From contig CAWIVZ010000008.1 of assembly GCA_963839645.1 (NCBI GenBank), positions 1,302,001 through 1,366,000 on the forward strand: a stretch of 64,000 bases of DNA. The letters are read 5' to 3'. The position numbers were made by a program, and so were the translations under genes. Positions 38,928-47,669 of this stretch are shown one piece after another (position 1 is the first letter of the stretch; each line of letters starts with the position of its first letter). This DNA is from PALSA-911 sp963839645. Its GTDB lineage: Bacteria > Pseudomonadota > Alphaproteobacteria > Acetobacterales > Acetobacteraceae. The notes under the pieces are model-generated. The model saw only the letters and a list, made by a program, of their open reading frames with translations. It was not told the origin of the DNA and made no database searches.

Positions 38928-40439
38928 TCAGAACCGGAAATACAGGAATTCGCCGGTGCCGCCGATCGACAGCAGCCCTACCGCGGCGGCAACCCCGAAC
39001 CCCAAGGCCCATGGCAGCGACAGCCGCCAGCGCATGGCCGAGGCCCGGCTCTGCGCCTCCCCCAGGATCTCCTGGGTGTTCGGCGCGCCCCAGACGATGG
39101 CGTACAACAGCCCCAGCCAGACGATATCCAGCACCAGCCGGCCCTGGCCCTTCCCGTCCACCGGGATCGCCCAGCCCATTCCGTGCATTCCGACCATCCC
39201 CGTCAGCAGATCGAACGCGGTGGACAGGTCCGGCGCGCGAAAGATCACCGCGCCCGCCAGCACCGCCAGATAGGTCAGCCCGACGCTGAACGCCGCCCCT
39301 GGCCGGGCGGTTGCAGGTGCGGCGATCCGCCAGGCGTGATTGACCGACAGGTAGACGCCGTGCAGCAGCCCGAAGACCAGGAAGGTCCAGCCCGCGCCGT
39401 GCCAGACGCCCGCCAGGCCCATGGTGACGCACAGCGGCAGCGCCAGCGTCACCGCGAACCCCGCGGCCGTCGCCTGCGCGGCGCGCCCCACCGGCAGCCC
39501 CCGCGCGGCGCGGCGACGCAGCAGCGCCATGGCCATCGGATTGAACAGATACTGGGTCAGGTAGCGGGTCAGCGTGATGTGCCAGCGCTGCCAGTACTCG
39601 ATCACCGAGCGGGCCTTGTACGGCGAGTTGAAGTTCACCGGAAACCGCAGATTGAACATCCGCGCCAGCCCGACCGCCATGTCCGAATAGCCGGAGAAAT
39701 CGAAATACAGTTGCAGCGAATACGACAGCGCCACCTGCCACGAAGCGAACAGCGGCAGCGCCGCCGCATGCGCGAAGCCGGGCGCCACCACCACCCCGGT
39801 CGGATCCGCGAGCAGGCATTTCTTCAGCAGGCCCAGCGTGAAAAACCCCAGCCCCACCGCGATATTGGTGCCGATCGGCCGGAAATTCCCGGGCTCGGCG
39901 AATTGCGGCATGATCTCGCGGTGATGCAGCACCGGCCCGGCGATCAGATGCGGGAAGAAGGTCACGAACAGCGCATAATCCAGCCAGCCCGAGCCACGCC
40001 GCACCACCGGTAAGGCGCCCCGGCAATCCGCGAGATAGCCGATCTGGGTGAACGTGAAGAAACTGATCCCCAGCGGCAAAGCCGGGTCGGCGAAGGCCAA
40101 CTCCACCACGCCGTGCAGCCGCAGAAACCCCAGCATCGCGGCCAGGTACTTGTAATGCACCAGAGCCGCCAGATTGAGCGCCACCGCGCCGCCCAGCAGC
40201 CAGCCCTGCAGCCGTGGCCGTTCCACGGTTGCCAGCAGCAGCCGCGAGACGGCGAAATTCCCGAGCACCGAAACGCCCAGCAGCGGCAGGAACGCCGGAT
40301 TCCACCAGCCGTAGAACACCAGCGACGCCCCGGTCAGCCAGACCAAGGCCGCGCGCCGGCCAAAACGGCCAAGGGCGAAGAACCCAGCCAGCGCAACCGG
40401 CAGGAAAGCGAAAATAAAGACATAGGAGTTGAACAGCAC
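38928..40439 (-). CDS. MBOAT-family O-acyltransferase (AlgI-like)
   Basis: About 503 residues. I prefer the GTG at 40439 because family members begin LFNSYVFIFAFLPVAL; an ATG at 40481 would add 14 residues. Marks: LVFYGWWNPAFLPLLG, PLGISFFTFTQIGYL, FFPHLIAGPVLHH, YFDFSGYSDMAVGLARMF, and the catalytic His in MGLAGVWHGAGWTFLVFGLLHG. It moves acyl groups across the membrane and works with the SGNH protein encoded six bases downstream. Exopolysaccharide or capsule O-acetylation is the likely job. Confidence 0.92.
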   Translation of the reverse strand: MLFNSYVFIFAFLPVALAGFFALGRFGRRAALVWLTGASLVFYGWWNPAFLPLLGVSVLGNFAVSRLLLATVERPRLQGWLLGGAVALNLAALVHYKYLAAMLGFLRLHGVVELAFADPALPLGISFFTFTQIGYLADCRGALPVVRRGSGWLDYALFVTFFPHLIAGPVLHHREIMPQFAEPGNFRPIGTNIAVGLGFFTLGLLKKCLLADPTGVVVAPGFAHAAALPLFASWQVALSYSLQLYFDFSGYSDMAVGLARMFNLRFPVNFNSPYKARSVIEYWQRWHITLTRYLTQYLFNPMAMALLRRRAARGLPVGRAAQATAAGFAVTLALPLCVTMGLAGVWHGAGWTFLVFGLLHGVYLSVNHAWRIAAPATARPGAAFSVGLTYLAVLAGAVIFRAPDLSTAFDLLTGMVGMHGMGWAIPVDGKGQGRLVLDIVWLGLLYAIVWGAPNTQEILGEAQSRASAMRWRLSLPWALGFGVAAAVGLLSIGGTGEFLYFRF

Positions 40440-40754
40440 GCCGTCAGGCCCCGCCAAACCGGATGCCAGCGCGCCAGGCACCGCGGGATCGCTTCGCGAC
40501 AGGCAGCTTTGACATCGGCATACAACATACCATCATAAGTTGCAATTTTGTCTTAATATGCACTCAATCCATCGTCCAGCACTAAATGCACTTCAGGGTT
40601 GTAGAGCTGGATAAATGGCTGTCGCTCGCCCCGCGGACCCCTCTTGCCATTTCGCCGCGTTGCGCCGATGTAGCGTTCTATAGAACGGACCTATGCGGTC
40701 CGCTTTCCCCCGATCCGCTATCCCGCATGAACGATGCAAGAAAGGCCTGGGCCC
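40440..40754. promoter_or_regulatory. Divergent promoter region MBOAT / NifU-like gene
   Basis: An AT-richer stretch with TTGACA at 40509-40514, a possible -35 box toward the plus strand with a weak -10 (TCATAA, 40533-40538). A perfect inverted repeat, CGGACC-TATGC-GGTCCG, lies at 40686-40702, about 50 bases upstream of the NifU-like gene and could be a regulator site. No gene or RNA is recognised. Confidence 0.35.
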
Positions 40755-41324
40755 ATGTTCATCGAAACCGAAGGCACGCCGAACCCCGCCACGCTGAAAT
40801 TCCTGCCAGGGCGCGACGTGATGGGCGCCGGCACCGCCGATTTCGCCGGCCCCGCCCTGGCCGCCCGCAGCCCGCTCGCCGGGGCGCTGTTCGCCCTGCC
40901 CGGCATCACCCGCGTGTTCCTCGGCGGTGATTTCATCACCGTCACCAAGTCGGAAGACACCGACTGGCAGGCGCTGAAGCCGCAGGTGCTCGGCGCCATC
41001 ATGGAACATTTCGTCGCCGGCCGCCCGGTCATGGACGCCTCGATGGATGCTGACGACGACGAAGCGGACGAGGACGTCTCCCCCGAGGACGCCGAAATCG
41101 TGGCGCAAATCAAGGAACTGCTCGACACCCGCGTCCGCCCCGCGGTCGCCGGTGACGGCGGCGACATCGTGTTCCGCGGCTTCCGCGAAGGCGTGGTGAA
41201 GCTGCACATGCAAGGTGCGTGCTCCGGCTGTCCGTCCTCGCGCGCCACGCTGAAGCACGGGATCGAGAACATGCTGCGCCACTACGTCCCGGAAGTGGTG
41301 GCGGTTGAACAGGTCGATTTCTGA
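40755..41324 (+). CDS. NifU-family iron-sulfur scaffold/carrier (Nfu-type)
   Basis: A 189-residue protein with an N-terminal Nfu domain (MFIETEGTPNPATLKFLPGRDV, through WQALKPQVLGAIMEHF) and an acidic linker (about residues 95-115). The C-terminal NifU domain has RPAVAGDGGDIVFRGFREGVVKLHMQGACSGCPSSRATLKHGIENMLRHYVPEV, with the CxxC that binds a 4Fe-4S cluster. It delivers clusters to apo-proteins. The ATG at 40755 matches the family start. Confidence 0.95.
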   Translation: MFIETEGTPNPATLKFLPGRDVMGAGTADFAGPALAARSPLAGALFALPGITRVFLGGDFITVTKSEDTDWQALKPQVLGAIMEHFVAGRPVMDASMDADDDEADEDVSPEDAEIVAQIKELLDTRVRPAVAGDGGDIVFRGFREGVVKLHMQGACSGCPSSRATLKHGIENMLRHYVPEVVAVEQVDF

Positions 41325-41363
41325 CGCCTATAGTCTCGCGTCCCAACGCATAGGAATATCAGA

Positions 41364-41951
41364 ATGACCATCGACCAGGGCGCGCTCGACGCGCTGCTTC
41401 TGAACGCGCGCTCGCAGAACAAGTGGACCGACCGCCCGGTCACGGACGAGCAGATCCACCAGATCTACGACATCCTGAAATTCGGACCGACCTCGGCCAA
41501 CTCCTCGCCGGCGCGCTTCGTGTTCCTGCGCACCAAGGAGGCCAAGGACCGCCTGGCCCCGGCGATGTCCAGCGGCAACATGGAAAAGACCATGACCGCC
41601 CCGGTCGTCGCTATCGTCGCCTACGATCCACGCTTCTACGAAAAGCTGCCGCAGCTGTTCCCGCACAACCAGGACGCCAAATCCTGGTTCACCAGCAACG
41701 AGGGCCTGGCCGCGACCACGGCGTTCCGCAACGGCACGCTGCAGGGCGCCTATCTGATCATGGCCGCCCGCGCGATCGGCCTGGACACCGGCCCGATGTC
41801 GGGCTTCGACAATGCCAAGGTAGACGAGATCTTCCTGCAGGATCGCGGCTGGCGGTCCAATTTCATGGTCAATATCGGCTACGGCGATCCCACCGGACTG
41901 TTCGAGCGTTCCCCGCGCCTCAGCTTCGACGAAGCCTGCGTCAAGCTCTAA
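41364..41951 (+). CDS. RutE-like nitroreductase-family reductase
   Basis: A 195-residue FMN-dependent protein. It has RSQNKWTDRPVTDEQIHQIYDILKFGPTSANSSPARFVFL, then the RutE/HadB-type LPQLFPHNQDAKSWF and ARAIGLDTGPMSGFDNAKVDEIFL. RutE reduces malonic semialdehyde to 3-hydroxypropionate in uracil breakdown, but no other rut gene is present, so a general aldehyde or quinone reductase role is possible. AGGAA precedes the ATG. Confidence 0.88.
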   Translation: MTIDQGALDALLLNARSQNKWTDRPVTDEQIHQIYDILKFGPTSANSSPARFVFLRTKEAKDRLAPAMSSGNMEKTMTAPVVAIVAYDPRFYEKLPQLFPHNQDAKSWFTSNEGLAATTAFRNGTLQGAYLIMAARAIGLDTGPMSGFDNAKVDEIFLQDRGWRSNFMVNIGYGDPTGLFERSPRLSFDEACVKL

Positions 41952-41966
41952 CCTTGCCTTGATTGA

Positions 41967-41997
41967 CTTGCTGGCCCTTCCCTAAAGGGCCGGCAAG
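41967..41997. terminator. Bidirectional hairpin between convergent RutE-like and dacA-like genes
   Basis: CTTGCTGGCCCTT pairs with AAGGGCCGGCAAG around CCCTA, a 13-base stem with one G-T pair. It lies between two gene ends. No strong T-run is present on the plus side, so efficiency is uncertain. Confidence 0.6.
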
Positions 41998-42017
41998 CTG
42001 AACCCGGGCCGCCCCGC

Positions 42018-43265
42018 TCAGCGGCTGGCGACCTGGTTGGCCTCCGGGCGGATCACCATGCAGGGTGTCTTGTGCCGCGCCAGCGCCGCACAGGCCGCCG
42101 GCGCCTCGCCGCTGGTCAATCCGACCAGTTGCGCCCGCCACACACCCTTCTTGCCGTGTGCGCCACGTGCCGCTGCCTCGACCCGCGGCTCGCCCGCCCC
42201 GGCGAAACGCCGCGCCGCATGCGCGGCCTCCCGCGCCGCGCGCTCGTTGTTGAACGAGCCTACCTGAACGGCATAGCGCGATGCCGCCGCCCGCGGCTTT
42301 GCCGGCGCGGCCACGGCATAGCTGGCAGCAGGCGCGGCGATCGCCGGCATTGTCGCGGCCTTGGCCGTCGCGAACAGGGTCGGCAGTCGGCGCCCCGGTC
42401 GCGGTTCGCGCCGAACCGGCGCCACGTCCATCTCGTCGAAGCCCTCGTCCAGCAGGTGCGCCATGTGAATGTCGCGCTCGCCGCCAGACCCGGCACCCAG
42501 CACCACCCCGATCAGCCGCACCCCACCGCGCATGGCGGAGGTAACCAGATTATAGCCCGACGCCTGTGTGTAGCCGGTCTTCATCCCATCGGCGCCCGGA
42601 TAGGTCTGCAGCAGGTGGTCATGATTGAAAATGACGCGCCGGCGGAACGTGAAGCTCGGCGTGCTGAAATAACTGTAATAGCCCGGGAAATCGAAAATCA
42701 GCCGGCGGGCCAAAATCGCCAGGTCGCGCGACGTGGTCCACTGGTCGGGGTCCGGCAGGCCGGAGGCGTTCTGGAACACGGTATGGTTCATACCGAGCGC
42801 GCGGGCCCGCAACGTCATCATCTGGGCGAAGCGATCCTCGCTTCCGCCCATCAGCTCGCCCAACGCGGCCGCCGCGTCATTGGCGGATTTCGTCACCAGG
42901 CCGAGCACCGCTTCCTCCACGGTGATCTTCGTGCCCGGCACCAGGCCCAGCTTGGTCGGCGGCATCGAGGCCGCATGGGCGGAAACCGGCACCAGCTCGC
43001 CCAGGCTGATCCGCCGGTCGCGCAATGCCTCAAACAGCATGTACAGCGTCATCAGCTTGGTCAGGCTCGCGGGATGGCGCGCTTCGTCGGCATTGACGGC
43101 GGAGATCACGTTGCCGGTCCGCGCATCGACAACAATGGAACTATAGCGCGCAGACCCGATCTGCGCGAATGCCTGCGTTGTCCACGGCAGCGCCAACAGC
43201 CAAAGGCACAGCCCGACAACCATCGACCGCCCGATTCCGCGACGCTGCTGCCGATCCGATGCCAT
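42018..43265 (-). CDS. D-alanyl-D-alanine carboxypeptidase (PBP5/6-type) with C-terminal SPOR-like domain
   Basis: A 415-residue exported protein. The ATG at 43265 follows GGAGGGG. A signal peptide (about residues 14-35, ending TQAFA) is followed by the serine peptidase S11 domain: ARHPASLTKLMTLY contains the SxxK nucleophile, AVLGLVTKSANDAAAALGE the SxN, and DGMKTGYTQASGYNLV the KTG. A flexible Pro/Ala-rich region leads to a SPOR-like domain (SRYAVQVGSFNNERAAREAAHAARR) that would bind denuded septal peptidoglycan. It trims pentapeptides in the periplasm, probably at division sites. Confidence 0.93.
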   Translation of the reverse strand: MASDRQQRRGIGRSMVVGLCLWLLALPWTTQAFAQIGSARYSSIVVDARTGNVISAVNADEARHPASLTKLMTLYMLFEALRDRRISLGELVPVSAHAASMPPTKLGLVPGTKITVEEAVLGLVTKSANDAAAALGELMGGSEDRFAQMMTLRARALGMNHTVFQNASGLPDPDQWTTSRDLAILARRLIFDFPGYYSYFSTPSFTFRRRVIFNHDHLLQTYPGADGMKTGYTQASGYNLVTSAMRGGVRLIGVVLGAGSGGERDIHMAHLLDEGFDEMDVAPVRREPRPGRRLPTLFATAKAATMPAIAAPAASYAVAAPAKPRAAASRYAVQVGSFNNERAAREAAHAARRFAGAGEPRVEAAARGAHGKKGVWRAQLVGLTSGEAPAACAALARHKTPCMVIRPEANQVASR

Positions 43266-43668
43266 GCCTTGCCACCCCTCCAAACCGGCCGCAATTCTAC
43301 GGCCCCGAACGCCCCCCTGTCCAGCCCAAAGGCCAGAAATTGGAAAAAACAGAATGGGTTAACAGGCGTCCCTGGCAACGATGCCGGCATAATTGGCGGC
43401 CAGAAAGGACTCTGCACCCTGGCCCGGAAAAGCCACGCCGGGGCAGAAAAGTGCTTGAGAAAGCTCCGAAAATATCTTGGAAGTTGTCATTGGAAATTTA
43501 TTGTGCACCGCACAAATTTCTCTTGCGCTTTGCCGGCGACTTGCTTACAAATCCAACCGTGTTGCAATGCAGCAAAACACCTACCGTATCGAGCGCCTGC
43601 CTGGGCATTGCCACGCTTCGGGATGCAGGCGGACGGCCAACAACAGACATGAATGAATGGAGCTTCCT
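43266..43668. other. Non-coding region upstream of dacA-like gene and phasin
   Basis: 403 bases with divergent promoters. The half nearest the phasin is clearly AT-richer than the surroundings and contains the two TGC/GCA inverted repeats listed separately. No RNA gene or coding frame of merit is seen. Confidence 0.5.
43501..43575 (+). promoter_or_regulatory. Candidate PhaR operators upstream of phasin
   Basis: TTGTGCACCGCACAA (43501-43515) is a perfect inverted repeat with core TGC-N3-GCA. TTGCAATGCAGCAA (43562-43575) is a second TTGC...GCAA palindrome 93 bases before the phasin start. The alphaproteobacterial polyhydroxyalkanoate regulator PhaR is known to bind TGC-rich, GCA-paired sites in phasin promoters. 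No phaR gene is in the window. Confidence 0.5.
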
Positions 43669-44193
43669 ATGAGCGATAAGAAACAGAAGATCAGCGACAC
43701 CATGGAGACCATCAAGGCCACCACGACCGACGCCGCAGCCAAGGGTTTCGAGCAGACCGTCGCCGGCCTGAAAGACGGCATGGCCCAGGCGACCGCCGGG
43801 ATCGAGCAGACCCAGGCGAAGCTGAAGGAAGGCATGGAGAAGGCGATGAAGACGGCGGAAGAGCTGGTCACGTTCGGCCAGGGCAACATCGAGGCGTTCA
43901 CCAAGTCCAGCCAGATCTGGGCGACAGGCATGCAGGACCTGTCCAAGCAGGTTGCCGCCACCGCGCAGGCCTCGTTGGACGAGACCATGAGCATGTTCAA
44001 GTCCCTCGGCACCGTGAAGTCGCTGAAGGAGGCGATCGACCTGCAGTCCAGCCTGGCCCGCGCGACGCTGGAAAAGACGATGGCCGAGAGCGGCAAGCTG
44101 ACCGACGCCTCCCTGAAGCTTACCGAGCAGGCGATGGCGCCGATCACCGCGCGCGTGAACCTGGCCGTCGAGAAGTTCGGCAAGACTGCCTGA
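43669..44193 (+). CDS. Phasin family protein
   Basis: A 174-residue, almost wholly helical protein, rich in Lys/Glu/Ala/Met with regular heptad-like patterns. The phasin block is EELVTFGQGNIEAFTKSSQIWATGMQDLSKQVAATAQASLDETMSMFKSLGTVKSLKEAIDLQSSLARATLEKTMAES. Phasins coat polyhydroxyalkanoate granules. GGAG lies eight bases upstream of the ATG at 43669; an ATG four codons upstream overlaps this site and is less likely. A classic terminator follows the gene, so it is monocistronic. Confidence 0.92.
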   Translation: MSDKKQKISDTMETIKATTTDAAAKGFEQTVAGLKDGMAQATAGIEQTQAKLKEGMEKAMKTAEELVTFGQGNIEAFTKSSQIWATGMQDLSKQVAATAQASLDETMSMFKSLGTVKSLKEAIDLQSSLARATLEKTMAESGKLTDASLKLTEQAMAPITARVNLAVEKFGKTA

Positions 44194-44618
44194 ACAACCC
44201 TCTCCAGCCGGAGATAGGCAAAGCCACCGCCTCCCCTCCCCCGGGTGCGCGGCTTTGCTCAAGAGAGGCCCGGGCTCCCGCCCGGGCCTTTTCTTGTTTG
44301 GGGCCTTTTTTCCCGTTTCGCTACCCACCGTCTGGCCAGGCAGCAGCCGGAAGCGGACGAATTTCACCTCTCCGCGACGCGCCGGTTGCAGCCTCCCGGC
44401 CCATTGGCGCACTGTTTGCCGCGAAGACCTTTTATCCCCACCCCCGCTTCCGATATGTTTGGCTCCCCAGTGGCGAAATCTGGTGCCTGCGCGAATCGCC
44501 CGGTGCCTTCCTGGAACAGCCCCCCGGCATTGTCCCACCCCCCGGGGAGCGCCCTGGAGGTGCTTTGGCAAGTTTCGGTGGTAAGGTCACGCAGTGCAGA
44601 GATGAGCGACAACCAGAT
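44194..44618. other. Non-coding region between phasin and clpS
   Basis: 425 bases. It begins with the phasin terminator and ends with a seven-codon ATG...TGA micro-frame (44602-44622) whose stop overlaps the clpS ATG. The rest holds the clpS promoter region; I recognise no other feature. Several frames are open across it on the plus strand, including the clpS frame itself, but none resembles a protein. Confidence 0.5.
44267..44299 (+). terminator. Rho-independent terminator of phasin gene
   Basis: GGCCCGGGC (44267-44275) pairs with GCCCGGGCC (44280-44288) around TCCC and is followed by TTTTCTTGTTT. The perfect nine-base GC stem and T-rich tail are textbook for intrinsic termination. Confidence 0.9.
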
Positions 44619-45086
44619 ATGAGCGGCCCGAGAATGAGCGACTCCAATCCGAACGCCTTCAAGCCGGAACAACCCCGGTCCCTCGCGCCCTATGCCGGCG
44701 CATTCGGGCCAGCCGACATTGCGTCGGTCGATAGCGGGCCAGTCGTTATCCGGCTCAGCGACAACGACAAGCGCGGCGGCGGAACCGAGGGCCCAAACAC
44801 CAGCGTGGTGGTCAAGGCGCGTCCGAAAACCCGCAAGCCGGCGATGTACAAGGTCCTGATGTTGAACGACGATTACACGCCGATGGAGTTCGTCGTCCAC
44901 GTGCTGGAGCGCTTCTTCCAGAAGTCGCGAGAGGAAGCCACCCGTATCATGCTGCACGTCCATCGCCGCGGCGTCGGCGTCTGCGGGGTCTACACGTACG
45001 AGGTTGCGGAGACCAAGGTCACACAAGTGATGGACCTGGCGCGTCAGAACCAGCATCCTCTGCAGTGCACGATTGAAAAGGACTAG
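44619..45086 (+). CDS. clpS: ATP-dependent Clp protease adaptor ClpS
   Basis: A 155-residue protein; the conserved core starts at about residue 63. TRKPAMYKVLMLNDDYTPMEFVVHVLERFFQKSREEATRIMLHVHRRGVGVCGVYTYEVAETKV is the N-degron binding fold, with the DDYTPMEFV hydrophobic-pocket segment. The N-terminal 60 residues are a disordered extension that engages ClpA. ATG at 44619 or 44634 are both possible; the first overlaps a micro-frame stop. ClpS delivers N-end-rule substrates to ClpAP and is upstream of clpA, the usual pairing. Confidence 0.95.
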   Translation: MSGPRMSDSNPNAFKPEQPRSLAPYAGAFGPADIASVDSGPVVIRLSDNDKRGGGTEGPNTSVVVKARPKTRKPAMYKVLMLNDDYTPMEFVVHVLERFFQKSREEATRIMLHVHRRGVGVCGVYTYEVAETKVTQVMDLARQNQHPLQCTIEKD

Positions 45087-45268
45087 CCGAGAACGGCTGA
45101 CAAACGAGATTGGCGCGGCCGCCAAACGCGGACTTGGACAGGATGTTGGAACACCGCTTGCAAAGCACCATCTGATGGTAATTCAATCGCCATCGGGAAA
45201 CCGTGCAGCGAGGAACCATCCGGCCGCCATCGTTAACCCGAATACAGCGCGTAGGAGCGTCTCAGACC

Positions 45269-47629
45269 ATGCTTTCACGGAACCTTGAACAGACGCTGCA
45301 CCGCGCCCTGTCCTTTGCCAGTGAGCGCAAACACGAATACGCTACGCTTGAGCATCTGCTGCTAGGTCTGCTCGAAGACCAGGATGCGGCCGCCGTGCTC
45401 AAGGCCTGCGGCGTCGATATCAACAAGCTGCGCACGGACCTGTCGGAATTCCTCGACAAGGACCTCGCCGGCCTCGCCACCGACCGGCAGGGCGATCCGA
45501 AACCGACCGCGGGCTTCCAGCGCGTCGTGCAGCGCGCCGCCATCCACGTGCAGTCCTCCGGCCGCGACGAGGTCACCGGCGCCAACGTGCTGGTCGCCCT
45601 GTTCAGCGAGCGCGAGAGCCACGCGGTGTATTTCCTGCAGTTGCAGGACATGACCCGGCTGGACGCGGTCAACTTCATCAGCCACGGCATCGCCAAGGCG
45701 CCCGGCCGCTCCGCCCCGCGCCCGGTGCAGGGCTCCGAGCGCCCGCCCGAGAGCAACAGCCAGGAACCGGAACGCGAGGAAAAGCCCGGCAAGCGCGGCC
45801 AGGATGCGCTGTCGAACTACTGCGTGAACCTCAACAAGAAGGCGATGGCGGGCAAGATCGACCCGCTGATCGGCCGCGACGCGGAGATCGAGCGTACCAT
45901 CCAGATCCTCTGCCGCCGCACCAAGAACAACCCGCTCTATGTCGGTGACCCCGGTGTCGGCAAAACCGCGATCGCCGAAGGCCTGGCCAAGCGCATCGTC
46001 GAGGGCGACGTGCCCGAAGTTTTGGCAAAATCCACGATCTTTGCTCTCGATATGGGCGCCCTGCTCGCCGGCACCCGCTATCGTGGTGATTTCGAGGAAC
46101 GGCTGAAAGCCGTCGTCACCGAGCTGGAAGCCCATCCCGGCGGCATCCTGTTCATCGACGAGATCCACACCGTGATCGGCGCCGGCGCCACCAGCGGCGG
46201 CGCGATGGACGCCTCGAACCTGCTCAAGCCAGCGCTGGCCAGCGGCTCGATGCGCTGCATCGGCAGCACCACCTACAAGGAGTTCCGCAACTACTTCGAA
46301 AAGGATCGCGCCCTCGTGCGCCGGTTCCAGAAGATCGACGTCAACGAGCCCAGCATCGAGGACGCGGTGAAGATCCTGCGCGGCCTGAAGGTAAACTACG
46401 AAAAGCACCACAAGGTCCGCTACACCGACGAGGCGATCCGCGCCGCCGTCGATCTCTCGGCCAAGTACATCCACGACCGCAAGCTGCCCGACAAGGCGAT
46501 CGACGTGATCGACGAGGTCGGCGCATCCCGCATGCTGCTGCCCGAGAACAAGCGGCGCAAAACCGTGACGCTGAAGGATGTCGAGGAGATCGTCGCCAAG
46601 ATCGCCCGCATCCCGGCCAAATCCGTCTCGTCGGACGACAAGGAAACCCTGCGCAACCTCGAACGCGACCTGAAGGCGATGGTGTTCGGCCAGGACAAGG
46701 CGATCGAGGCGTTGTCGGCCGCCATCAAGCTGGCCCGCGCCGGCCTGCGCGAAGTGGAAAAGCCGATCGGCAACTACCTCTTCTCCGGCCCCACCGGCGT
46801 CGGCAAGACCGAGGTCGCCCGCCAGCTTGCCAGCGTGCTGGGCATCGAGATCATTCGCTTCGACATGTCCGAATACATGGAACGGCACTCGATCTCCCGC
46901 CTGATCGGCGCCCCGCCTGGCTATGTCGGCTTCGACCAGGGTGGCCTGCTGACCGACGCGATCGACCAGCACCCGCACGCGGTGCTGCTGCTCGACGAAA
47001 TCGAGAAGGCGCATCCGGACCTGTTCAACATCCTGCTGCAGGTCATGGATCACGGCAAACTGACGGACCACAACGGCAAGACCGTCGATTTCCGCAACGT
47101 CATCCTGATCATGACGACCAATGCCGGCGCCTCGGACCTCGCCAAGGAAGCCATCGGCTTCGGCCGCGAAGCCCGCCAGGGCGAGGACGAGGATGCGATC
47201 AAGCGCCTGTTCACGCCGGAGTTCCGCAACCGCCTGGACGCCAATATCGGCTTCGCCGCACTCACGCCAGAAATCGTCGGCCGTGTCGTCGAGAAGTTCG
47301 TCATGCAGCTGGAGGCCCAGCTGGCCGATCGCAACGTGACGATCGAGCTCTCCTCGGCCGCCAAGGAATGGCTCGCCGAGCGCGGCTACGATCGCCTGTA
47401 TGGCGCCCGCCCGCTCTCGCGCGTGATCCAGGAGCACATCAAGAAGCCGCTGGCAGAGGAATTGCTGTTCGGCAAGCTGACCAAGGGCGGCGCCGTGAAG
47501 GTGACCATGAAGGACGGCAAGCTCGATTTCGAATATATGGAAGCCAGTCTGCCCGCCCTGCCCAAGCCCGAGGGCTCCGAAGGCGAGGACGATGGCGGCT
47601 CGGACAAGGAGCAGGAGATCGTCGAGTAA
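45269..47629 (+). CDS. clpA: ATP-dependent Clp protease ATP-binding subunit ClpA
   Basis: A 786-residue full-length AAA+ unfoldase. The Clp N domain starts MLSRNLEQTLHRALSFASERKHEYATLEHLLLGLL and binds ClpS. The first AAA module has Walker A GDPGVGKTAIAEGLAK and Walker B ILFIDEIHTVIGAG. The second has GPTGVGKTEVARQLA and VLLLDEIEKAHPDLFN, with the ClpA-type sensor GARPLSRVIQEHI. The ClpP-binding IGL/IGF loop is EAIGFGREA. TAGGAG precedes the ATG. The C-terminus is acidic. clpP is not in the window. Confidence 0.97.
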   Translation: MLSRNLEQTLHRALSFASERKHEYATLEHLLLGLLEDQDAAAVLKACGVDINKLRTDLSEFLDKDLAGLATDRQGDPKPTAGFQRVVQRAAIHVQSSGRDEVTGANVLVALFSERESHAVYFLQLQDMTRLDAVNFISHGIAKAPGRSAPRPVQGSERPPESNSQEPEREEKPGKRGQDALSNYCVNLNKKAMAGKIDPLIGRDAEIERTIQILCRRTKNNPLYVGDPGVGKTAIAEGLAKRIVEGDVPEVLAKSTIFALDMGALLAGTRYRGDFEERLKAVVTELEAHPGGILFIDEIHTVIGAGATSGGAMDASNLLKPALASGSMRCIGSTTYKEFRNYFEKDRALVRRFQKIDVNEPSIEDAVKILRGLKVNYEKHHKVRYTDEAIRAAVDLSAKYIHDRKLPDKAIDVIDEVGASRMLLPENKRRKTVTLKDVEEIVAKIARIPAKSVSSDDKETLRNLERDLKAMVFGQDKAIEALSAAIKLARAGLREVEKPIGNYLFSGPTGVGKTEVARQLASVLGIEIIRFDMSEYMERHSISRLIGAPPGYVGFDQGGLLTDAIDQHPHAVLLLDEIEKAHPDLFNILLQVMDHGKLTDHNGKTVDFRNVILIMTTNAGASDLAKEAIGFGREARQGEDEDAIKRLFTPEFRNRLDANIGFAALTPEIVGRVVEKFVMQLEAQLADRNVTIELSSAAKEWLAERGYDRLYGARPLSRVIQEHIKKPLAEELLFGKLTKGGAVKVTMKDGKLDFEYMEASLPALPKPEGSEGEDDGGSDKEQEIVE

Positions 47630-47648
47630 TATCGGCAGATCATACGGA

Positions 47649-47669
47649 GGCTGGGGCTTTGCCCCAGCC
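47649..47669. repeat. CTGGGGC-TTT-GCCCCAG hairpin, second copy of an interspersed palindrome
   Basis: GGCTGGGGC TTT GCCCCAGCC lies between the convergent clpA and GT4 gene ends. Its core is the exact reverse complement of the 12970-12986 hairpin. It could serve as a bidirectional transcription block, but the recurrence elsewhere within an operon suggests a REP-like element. Confidence 0.65.
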
